Part shown: piece by piece, positions 14,931 through 20,699 of the stretch | Layout of the letters: each line of letters begins with the position of its first letter | How positions within the stretch are numbered: position 1 is the first letter of the stretch | NCBI GenBank assembly: GCA_035302145.1 | Contig: DATGSX010000180.1 | Coordinates: 1 to 20,699 of the forward strand | Origin: JAJYTI01 sp035302145 | Lineage (GTDB): Bacteria; Bacteroidota; Bacteroidia; Flavobacteriales; Flavobacteriaceae | DNA: 20,699 nt | Reading direction: 5' to 3' | Notes under the pieces: model-generated | Database searches by the model: none | What the model saw: only the letters and a program-made list of their open reading frames with translations | What the model was told of the DNA's origin: nothing | Made by a program: the position numbers and the translations under genes

Positions 14931-17411
14931 TTAAAATACAAATTGGAAGGCACCAGTTACACCAAATTTTCGTGCATCGGGGTTGTCCTCTAAATAATTA
15001 CCACGGAAGTTAAAATCTAAACGGAAAATCTTAAATATATTACCAACTCCTACACTCCACTCCCAATAAATATCTTCTGGTGCTCGATATACAATTTCGG
15101 AGGCATTCATAGCAATGTTCTCATCGGATAGAGTTCCATATACTGCTCTAAATCCAATTATTTCTCGGAGTTTGAGGTCTCGTAATAACGGAATACGCGA
15201 TAGAATACGTCCGCCAAAATCATGTTGCAAATGCCATGCGGTATAGGTGTCGCTTACAAACTCATAATAATCTAGCTGTGTGAATGTATTGTAAATACTA
15301 AAATAAGATTGGTTCCCTGGAATAGGATTTAAAAGCCCTAAAGGCAGTGGATCAAAGATAGTTCCGGCTTCTATTATAGAGCTAAACCTTCCCAATCCAC
15401 CAATATTTATAGGCTGATGATATAAGCCCTGAATTTTATCGTAAGCGAAGTCGCCACCCATAAAGCCCTTAAACCCATGGTTATAATTAACTATAAAAGT
15501 AGGATATCGTCCGTCGTTCAATGACATACGCTCCACTCCAAAGCCACTTACTTTCTTGCCTGGCGTGTAATGTATTGAAAGTTCTATTTCTGGTTGGCTT
15601 ATATGCCCTGTGACATTCCCATTCTCATCGTAATAATCTAAACTAAAAGTATCAGAAGCCGATTGTAATGATCTATACGATCCGGTAACGCGAAATATTA
15701 AATTGGTAAATGGCTCTATCTCCATTCCTATAGTACTCAGCTTTATTTTGGTCAACCGATCATTAGAGCCTGATGATAACAAGGAGGATGAAGCTAAGTT
15801 TCTGCCCAACACATCGTTGGTACTTGTAAGTTGCGCACCTGTTTGCTCAATATCTGTACGATGCCCGCCAAACAATTGCAGCCTATTCCTTCTGTTCAAC
15901 AGCCATTTCCCAGACAAACCGTATTTAAATTTCTGATCACGAAATCCGTAGGCTAAGAACCCTTCTAATCGCCACATATCGTTTTGATCGAAATAAGTCC
16001 TTGCACCAATTCTTGTTCGTACCCCTTCTACATCATTAAATCCGAATATAGAATAAATTGGCCCATAGTCTAGAATACCTCGTTTATAATAGCCACTAGT
16101 CAGCGTTGCTGCTAAATCGTACATCCTGTTAAACTTTGGAATGGTATGTAGCGTATCTAACATTTTATAAATCCCTTCCTCGTCCTTACTTAATGATTCC
16201 ATTCGCTTTTCATTCCAATAAGCATCAGAGCGATCATAAATCTCAGGCTCATATGGATCTTTCACTTTCCTATAAAAACTCCTAGTCTTTTCTTCATCGA
16301 ATGTATAATTGTCATATAGCGTAGTACGTTTTCCATAAAGCCCGGTAGCATCATCTTTCTCGAGAATAGAGAAGTCGCTGAAAAAATGATCCCGCTTTAA
16401 CAAGAAAACTGAATCGTTAAGCACATCGAATTCTTGCTCGATGTATATATCACGAATCCAGTTAATATTAGCACTTTTGGAAACCTGCATGTTAATCTCT
16501 TGAATAGCCCAAGTGGTATCGTTTACCCAAAAGTTTCCTCGAAAAGTCAATTCATTTGGTCGGCGTGGATAATAAATAATATTATACGCCCATTTATTAT
16601 TTCGATAAGCACTATCGACTAATGCATAATTGTAAACATGTATTCCTGTACGGGAAAGCGGACTAGTGAATGATTTCTCAAAAAGCTTTATATAGTTATC
16701 ATAAATATCGTACTCAGCATAAAGATCTTTAACAAAAGCTATTAGATTCTGGTCGTTTTTAAGTCCAGAACTCTTATTTGCTTCCAGCTCTTCCTTCTCC
16801 AATCTAAATTGATTGTCGCCATAAACTTTAGAGTACGCTTCATTGATAAAAACAGGTAGGTATGAGTTTCCGGTTATACTAGAAGTGTCTACGCTTTCGA
16901 AGATAAATTCTAGCCCGTTGAAAATTCGACTACTCATCAAAACACTATCGATGGAGTTCAAGTCAAACTCTATTTTCTCGTATTTATCATATTCGTACTG
17001 CTTAAACATTCTTATTCCATTTTCGCGCTTATTTGCCCAAATCTTACGAAGAATGTCGATGGCAGGATTGTTTTTCTTTGGCTGTTTTCCCGTTACGATA
17101 ACCACTTCATCTAAGGCAGCACTCTCATATTCTAATACAACCTGCAAGCCTAAATTAGTGCGCTTTCCTAAGTCTAGCTCCACGGTTTTATACCCCATAA
17201 AACTAACTACGAGAACAGAGAAATCGGTATCGCTTTCCAAATAAAACTTTCCGTTCTCATCTGATAAAGTTCCCTTGGATGAATCCTTAAAATATATCGT
17301 GGCATAAGGCACAGCTTCTCCGTTACTATCCTGTACTGTTCCACCCGCCTTTGTTTGTGCTAACAATAACGTAGGAAACACCAACAGAATAACAAATAAA
17401 ATTCGTGCCAA
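14931..17411 (-). CDS. DUF5686-family outer-membrane protein with carboxypeptidase-regulatory-like domain
   Basis: Predicted to sit in the outer membrane. After a signal peptide (MARILFVILLVFPTLLLAQ if translation starts at TTG 17411) comes a CarboxypepD_reg-like beta sandwich (about 22-95: GTVQDSNGEAVPYATIYFKD, then SVLVVSFMGYKTVELDL). The long DUF5686 region follows (about 115-826), rich in beta strands and ending GVTGAFQFVF, with a terminal aromatic residue typical of outer-membrane barrels. The total is about 826 residues. Relatives in this phylum are annotated only by domain, and I know of no proven function. The only upstream in-frame ATG (17510) would put 62 bp inside pdhB and add 33 residues before the signal peptide, so I prefer a TTG start at 17411 (or 17441). 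Its closeness to pdhB on the same strand suggests co-transcription. The gene is certain; the exact start is not. Confidence 0.88.
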   Translation of the reverse strand: MARILFVILLVFPTLLLAQTKAGGTVQDSNGEAVPYATIYFKDSSKGTLSDENGKFYLESDTDFSVLVVSFMGYKTVELDLGKRTNLGLQVVLEYESAALDEVVIVTGKQPKKNNPAIDILRKIWANKRENGIRMFKQYEYDKYEKIEFDLNSIDSVLMSSRIFNGLEFIFESVDTSSITGNSYLPVFINEAYSKVYGDNQFRLEKEELEANKSSGLKNDQNLIAFVKDLYAEYDIYDNYIKLFEKSFTSPLSRTGIHVYNYALVDSAYRNNKWAYNIIYYPRRPNELTFRGNFWVNDTTWAIQEINMQVSKSANINWIRDIYIEQEFDVLNDSVFLLKRDHFFSDFSILEKDDATGLYGKRTTLYDNYTFDEEKTRSFYRKVKDPYEPEIYDRSDAYWNEKRMESLSKDEEGIYKMLDTLHTIPKFNRMYDLAATLTSGYYKRGILDYGPIYSIFGFNDVEGVRTRIGARTYFDQNDMWRLEGFLAYGFRDQKFKYGLSGKWLLNRRNRLQLFGGHRTDIEQTGAQLTSTNDVLGRNLASSSLLSSGSNDRLTKIKLSTIGMEIEPFTNLIFRVTGSYRSLQSASDTFSLDYYDENGNVTGHISQPEIELSIHYTPGKKVSGFGVERMSLNDGRYPTFIVNYNHGFKGFMGGDFAYDKIQGLYHQPINIGGLGRFSSIIEAGTIFDPLPLGLLNPIPGNQSYFSIYNTFTQLDYYEFVSDTYTAWHLQHDFGGRILSRIPLLRDLKLREIIGFRAVYGTLSDENIAMNASEIVYRAPEDIYWEWSVGVGNIFKIFRLDFNFRGNYLEDNPDARKFGVTGAFQFVF

Positions 17412-17448
17412 ATTAGGGTTATATTTTATGCTGAGATTCAATAATATT

Positions 17449-18426
17449 TTATAAATAAAGCACCTCCTTAACCGCTTCGATAACGTCTTGGCTATTTGGC
17501 AACCATTCATCCATCAGTGGCGCAGAGAATGGCGCTGGTGTATCGGCAGTATTAATTTTTATTATTGGTGCATCTAAATAATCGAATGCTTGACTTTGTA
17601 CTTGGAAGGTAATCTCAGTAGCTACGTTTCCAAATGGCCAAGCTTCTTCTAGGATCACCAAGCGATTGGTTTTCTTAACCGACTCAATAATCATATCGGT
17701 ATCCATCGGGCGTACTGTACGCAAATCAATTATTTCACACTCAATTCCATCTTTAGCCAATTCATCGGCTGCTTTATATGCTTCTTTAATTATTTTACCA
17801 AAAGAAACAATAGTAACATCTTTGCCTTTTCTCTTGATATCAGCTTTTCCTAATGGAATTAAATATTCTCCCTTAGGCACCTCTCCTTTATCCCCATACA
17901 TCTGTTCGCTTTCCATAAAAATAACTGGATCGTCATCACGGATAGCACTTTTTAATAGGCCTTTTGCATCTTTTGGATTACTTGGCACTACAACCTTAAG
18001 ACCTGGTGTATTGGCATACCAACTTTCGAAGGCTTGTGAGTGCGTTGCAGCTAACTGACCAGCAGAAGCTGTAGGACCACGGAATACGATTGGGATATTG
18101 AATTGTCCACCGCTCATTTGTCGCATCTTAGCCGCATTGTTTATTATCTGATCGATTCCTACTAGGGAAAAGTTAAATGTCATAAACTCAATAATCGGAC
18201 GATTCCCATTCATAGCCGAACCTACACCAATACCAGAAAAACCTAATTCGGAAATAGGGGTGTCGATAACTCTTTCTGGACCAAACTCATCCAGCATTCC
18301 CTTACTCGCTTTATATGCTCCATCGTACTCTGCTACTTCCTCACCCATTAAATAAACGGTCTCGTCTCTGCGCATCTCTTCGCTCATTGCCTCAGCAATA
18401 GCCTCTCTAAATTGAATTGTTTTCAT
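17449..18426 (-). CDS. pdhB: Pyruvate dehydrogenase E1 component, beta subunit
   Basis: This is the beta chain of the heterotetrameric E1 enzyme, which decarboxylates pyruvate with thiamine diphosphate and passes the acetyl group to the lipoyl E2. The protein is 325 residues, the usual length. The N-terminal pyrimidine-binding domain has MGEEVAEYDGAYKASKGM (27-44), TPISELGFSG with the conserved cofactor-activating Glu E60, and GPTASAGQLAATHSQ with H129, corresponding to His128 of the human beta subunit. The C-terminal transketolase-type domain (about 200-325) includes IIDLRTVRPMD and ILEEAWPFG and ends EVLYL. The GAYK pattern points to pyruvate rather than branched-chain substrates. The alpha subunit and E2 are not adjacent, so the complex is split over loci. 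A candidate promoter lies 94 bp upstream. Confidence 0.95.
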   Translation of the reverse strand: MKTIQFREAIAEAMSEEMRRDETVYLMGEEVAEYDGAYKASKGMLDEFGPERVIDTPISELGFSGIGVGSAMNGNRPIIEFMTFNFSLVGIDQIINNAAKMRQMSGGQFNIPIVFRGPTASAGQLAATHSQAFESWYANTPGLKVVVPSNPKDAKGLLKSAIRDDDPVIFMESEQMYGDKGEVPKGEYLIPLGKADIKRKGKDVTIVSFGKIIKEAYKAADELAKDGIECEIIDLRTVRPMDTDMIIESVKKTNRLVILEEAWPFGNVATEITFQVQSQAFDYLDAPIIKINTADTPAPFSAPLMDEWLPNSQDVIEAVKEVLYL

Positions 18427-18519
18427 TCTAAATGCTATATAATTATTACTAGCTAAAATTACTATCTAACAGGATGTGTTATCTATATACAACACGACAT
18501 CCATTTTAAATGCTAGGTG

Positions 18520-18527
18520 CAAAAATA
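18520..18527 (-). promoter_or_regulatory. Candidate -7 box for pdhB
   Basis: On the minus strand this reads TATTTTTG followed by C, an exact TAnnTTTGC match. It leaves a leader of ~85 nt before the ATG at 18426. A TTAG sequence lies 16 bp further upstream, at about the spacing expected for a -33 element, though it is not the consensus TTG. Confidence 0.45.
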
Positions 18528-18670
18528 CAAGTTTTATATGATACTAAAAGAAAGGAAGCACCTAAACTTCTTCTACTAATTTAGTAATAGTTAGAAAACC
18601 CTACCCCCTATTAAGACTTATATAGCAATATAAATACACCCTTTTTATATAAGCTACAACAACTCAACAT

Positions 18671-18777
18671 GGTGTTAAACACCGGTTTACAATGCCGTTA
18701 AACTTTACTTAGAAAGTAAAATTTCATTATGCAAGCATAGCATTTTAAAAAATATATTGGTATCTTCGTATCGAAGA
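18671..18777. promoter_or_regulatory. Cluster of dyads and candidate promoter upstream of etfB
   Basis: Within 107 bp there are four short inverted repeats: GGTGTTAAACACC (18671-18683), TTTACTTAGAAAGTAAA (18704-18720), TATGCAAGCATA (18728-18739) and TCTTCGTATCGAAGA (18763-18777). The heptamer GTTAAAC occurs at 18674 and again at 18697. TATCTTCG at 18761-18768 matches the TAnnTTTG box in 7 of 8 positions and overlaps the last dyad, 29 bp before the ATG. The rest of the 370-bp divergent gap (18427-18796) shows only the pdhB box. Confidence 0.4.
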
Positions 18778-18796
18778 ATAATAAAAGCATTTTTTC

Positions 18797-19537
18797 ATGA
18801 AAATATTAGTTTGTATCAGTCATGTACCCGATACCACTTCGCGAATTAATTTTACCGATAATAACAGCAAGTTCGACAACTCGGGAGTACAATTTATAAT
18901 AAACCCTAACGATGAGTTTGGCTTAACAAGAGCCATGTGGTTTAAAGAGAAACAAGGTGCAACCATACATGTAATAAATGTAGGTGGTCCAGAAACCGAA
19001 CCTACCCTTCGTAAAGCTCTAGCTATAGGTGCCGACGAAGCAATCCGCATAAACACCGAAGCAACCGATGGTTTTAGTGTAGCTAAGCAATTAGCCGCTG
19101 TTGCCAAAGAGGGCGCGTACGATTTAATAATCGGTGGCCGTGAGTCTATTGACTATAACGGTGGAATGGTACCTGGAATGTTAGCAAAGATGTTAGACTA
19201 CAATTTTGTAAACACTTGTACTGGTTTAGAAATTGAAGGTGAATCTGCTACAGCCACTCGTGAAATCGATGGAGGTACAGAAACCATTAAGGTCAATCTT
19301 CCATTGGTTATTGGTGGACAAAAAGGGATTGTAGAGGAAAGCGATTTGCGTATACCAAACATGCGTGGTATTATGCAAGCACGTAAAAAGCCACTTAACG
19401 TTAAAGAACCTATCGATACCACTGCAGAAACACAAACTGCTAAATTTGAAGAACCTGCACCAAAAGGAGCGGTTAAACTAGCAGAGAATGTAGATCAGCT
19501 TATCGATATGCTACATAACGATGCAAAAGTCATTTAA
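18797..19537 (+). CDS. etfB: Electron transfer flavoprotein, beta subunit
   Basis: EtfB pairs with EtfA to form the soluble FAD protein that takes electrons from acyl-CoA and related dehydrogenases and passes them to ETF-quinone oxidoreductase. The 246-residue length is normal. Family features include MKILVCISHVPDTTSRI at the start, INPNDEFGLTRAM (35-47), ALAIGADEAIRI (74-85) and the signature-region segment GGRESIDYNGGMVPGMLA (113-130), which contributes to the AMP/FAD site. LPLVIGGQKGIVEESDLRIP corresponds to the conserved recognition-loop region, giving contacts to partner dehydrogenases. It is followed by etfA after 65 bp on the same strand and diverges from pdhB. Confidence 0.96.
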   Translation: MKILVCISHVPDTTSRINFTDNNSKFDNSGVQFIINPNDEFGLTRAMWFKEKQGATIHVINVGGPETEPTLRKALAIGADEAIRINTEATDGFSVAKQLAAVAKEGAYDLIIGGRESIDYNGGMVPGMLAKMLDYNFVNTCTGLEIEGESATATREIDGGTETIKVNLPLVIGGQKGIVEESDLRIPNMRGIMQARKKPLNVKEPIDTTAETQTAKFEEPAPKGAVKLAENVDQLIDMLHNDAKVI

Positions 19538-19552
19538 TATTAATTAAAGAAT

Positions 19553-19581
19553 AGGAGTATCTTAATTTTCATTTTACTCCT
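19553..19581 (+). promoter_or_regulatory. Intercistronic hairpin between etfB and etfA
   Basis: AGGAGTA (19553-19559) and TACTCCT (19575-19581) form a 7-bp stem with a 15-nt loop in the 65-bp gap between the two subunit genes. No T-run follows, so it is unlikely to terminate. It could stabilise the upstream message or mark a processing site. Confidence 0.35.
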
Positions 19582-19602
19582 TCATTATAAAACATAAAAA
19601 AC

Positions 19603-20568
19603 ATGTCCGTATTAGTATATACCGAATCTGAGAATGGCATTTTCAAAAAAACAGCATTCGAAGCTGTTTCTTATGCAAAAGGACTAGCCGACGCTCTAAA
19701 CACTACTGTTACTGCTGTAAGTATAAACGGCAAGGACACAGAGCAGCTTGGTAAGTACGGGGCTGATAAGGTATTGGATGTTTCCAATGATGCCCTAAAA
19801 GCTTTTAAAGCAGATGCCTATGCAGAAGCTATAACACAAGCAGCAAAAAAAGAGGAGACAAAAGTAGTTATCCTTAGTTCTACAACCGATAGTAAATACC
19901 TAGCTCCATTACTTGCAGTAAACCTAGAGGCTGGGTATGTGCCAAACGTGGTAGCATTACCTACTAGCACCTCACCTTTTACTGTAAAGCACAATGTATT
20001 TAGTAACAAAGCTTTTGCAGAAACCGAAATTAAAACGGAAGTTAAGCTTTTAGCTGTTGCACCAAACGCTTATCCAATTACCACTACAGATGCTACTGCA
20101 GAGGTGGAAAGCTTTGAAACAAGCTTGGACAATATTAAAGATGTAGAGGTAATCGAAATAGAAAGGTCTACAGATAAAGTAAGTATCGCAGACGCAGAAG
20201 TTGTTGTATCAGGTGGTCGTGGCCTTAAAGGTCCGGAAAACTGGCACTTAATAGAAGACTTAGCAGAAGTCTTAGGTGCTGCTACCGCATGTTCTAAACC
20301 TGTAAGTGATATGGGATGGCGACCACATGAAGAACACGTGGGTCAAACAGGAAGACCAGTTGCTTCCAATTTATATATCGCCATTGGAATTTCTGGTGCT
20401 ATTCAGCATTTAGCTGGTGTTAGCGCATCTAAAGTAAAAGTGGTTATCAACAACGATCCAGAAGCACCTTTCTTTAAGGCAGCTGAGTATGGAATTGTAG
20501 GCGACGCTTTTGAAATTGTACCAGAATTAATAGAAAAATTAAAAGTATTTAAAGCCGAGAACGCATAA
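19603..20568 (+). CDS. etfA: Electron transfer flavoprotein, alpha subunit
   Basis: EtfA carries most of the FAD site of the ETF heterodimer. The 321-residue protein has the normal two domains. The N-terminal domain (about 1-190) starts SVLVYTESENGIFKK. The C-terminal FAD domain (about 198-321) has VVSGGRGLKGPENW (201-214), ATACSKPVSDMGW (227-239), HVGQTGRPVASNLYIA (245-260) and GISGAIQHLAGV (262-273). It ends with VINNDPEAPFFKAAEYGIVGD, whose NNDPEAP corresponds to the usual flavin-binding signature. Nothing is missing. It is expressed with etfB and closed by a strong terminator just after its stop. Confidence 0.96.
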   Translation: MSVLVYTESENGIFKKTAFEAVSYAKGLADALNTTVTAVSINGKDTEQLGKYGADKVLDVSNDALKAFKADAYAEAITQAAKKEETKVVILSSTTDSKYLAPLLAVNLEAGYVPNVVALPTSTSPFTVKHNVFSNKAFAETEIKTEVKLLAVAPNAYPITTTDATAEVESFETSLDNIKDVEVIEIERSTDKVSIADAEVVVSGGRGLKGPENWHLIEDLAEVLGAATACSKPVSDMGWRPHEEHVGQTGRPVASNLYIAIGISGAIQHLAGVSASKVKVVINNDPEAPFFKAAEYGIVGDAFEIVPELIEKLKVFKAENA

Positions 20569-20595
20569 TTTAGTAATTTGCGTCTCAAATAAAGG

Positions 20596-20640
20596 AGCTG
20601 TTTAGCCAAAAAATGCTTTTCTTTGGTTAAACAGCTTTTA
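20596..20640 (+). terminator. Intrinsic terminator after etfA
   Basis: AGCTGTTTAGCCAAA (20596-20610) and TTTGGTTAAACAGCT (20622-20636) form a 15-bp stem with a single G-U pair and an 11-nt loop, followed by TTTTA. It lies 27 bp after the etfA stop and 9 bp before the next start codon. Confidence 0.85.
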
Positions 20641-20649
20641 CCAATTTAT

Positions 20650-20699
20650 ATGAGTTTAATTAAATTAAATATTAAGGGAATATCGTATAGTCAAACGCA
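20650..20699 (+). CDS. Bifunctional nuclease family protein (DUF151/BFN), 5' end only
   Basis: An ATG at 20650 opens a frame that runs off the window after 16 codons: MSLIKLNIKGISYSQT. This start closely resembles, from memory, the N-terminus of bifunctional-nuclease (BFN/DUF151) domain proteins of Flavobacteriia, which often follow etfBA there. Only the N-terminal strand is visible, so the assignment rests on this short match and on gene order. It directly follows the etfA terminator hairpin, so it would need its own promoter or read-through; none is visible in the 9-bp gap. Confidence 0.55.
   Translation, partial: MSLIKLNIKGISYSQT

Noticed and set aside
14931..17510. DUF5686 gene starting at the ATG at 17510
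   Set aside because: This start overlaps pdhB by 62 bp and buries the signal peptide behind 33 extra residues. A downstream TTG fits better.

Overview
The window looks like a chromosomal segment from an AT-rich member of the Bacteroidota, most likely Flavobacteriales. Four things support this. A secreted metallopeptidase carries a C-terminal type IX secretion (T9SS) sorting domain. There is an outer-membrane protein of the DUF5686 type with a carboxypeptidase-regulatory-like domain. Shine-Dalgarno sequences are absent ahead of most genes. Several genes are preceded by the Bacteroidota -7 promoter box TAnnTTTG. The content is mainly central metabolism and cell envelope; I see no phage, IS element, CRISPR array, tRNA or rRNA.

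Layout. Positions 1-573 hold the 3' end of an unrecognised gene, followed closely by a full-length biotin-dependent pyruvate carboxylase (621-4073). A repeat-rich intergenic region of about 800 bp (4074-4882) contains degenerate tandem heptads, two direct copies of a ~76 bp block and an imperfect inverted repeat. A two-domain universal stress protein (4883-5734) and a PaaZ-type aldehyde dehydrogenase/enoyl-CoA hydratase with an extra C-terminal DinB/DUF1569-like domain (5968-8463) follow, ending at a strong hairpin terminator. On the minus strand are a membrane glycosyltransferase of family 2 (8585-9934) and a translationally coupled pair, a lipoprotein (11644-12144) and an M64-like T9SS peptidase (10268-11647). 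Next on the plus strand are a membrane protein with an Ada-like Cys/His motif (12419-13138) and a small predicted outer-membrane barrel (13503-14084). These converge on minus-strand inorganic pyrophosphatase (14245-14775), a DUF5686 outer-membrane protein (14931-17411) and the pyruvate dehydrogenase E1 beta subunit (17449-18426). Divergent from the last is the electron transfer flavoprotein pair etfB-etfA, and the window ends in the first 16 codons of a bifunctional-nuclease family gene.

Functional logic. Pyruvate carboxylase and pyruvate dehydrogenase E1 beta act at the pyruvate node, feeding oxaloacetate and acetyl-CoA respectively. PaaZ and EtfAB belong to CoA-thioester catabolism: ring-derived acyl-CoA in the first case, electrons from acyl-CoA dehydrogenases in the second. 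Pyrophosphatase removes PPi released by biosynthesis. The remaining genes serve the envelope or surface: glycosyltransferase, lipoprotein plus secreted protease, small barrel and DUF5686 protein.

Most of the window is ordinary. The parts that deserve a second look are the mosaic repeat region after pyc, the PaaZ fusion, the membrane protein with the Ada-like motif, the lipoprotein/protease pair, and several dyad-symmetric elements in intergenic DNA.
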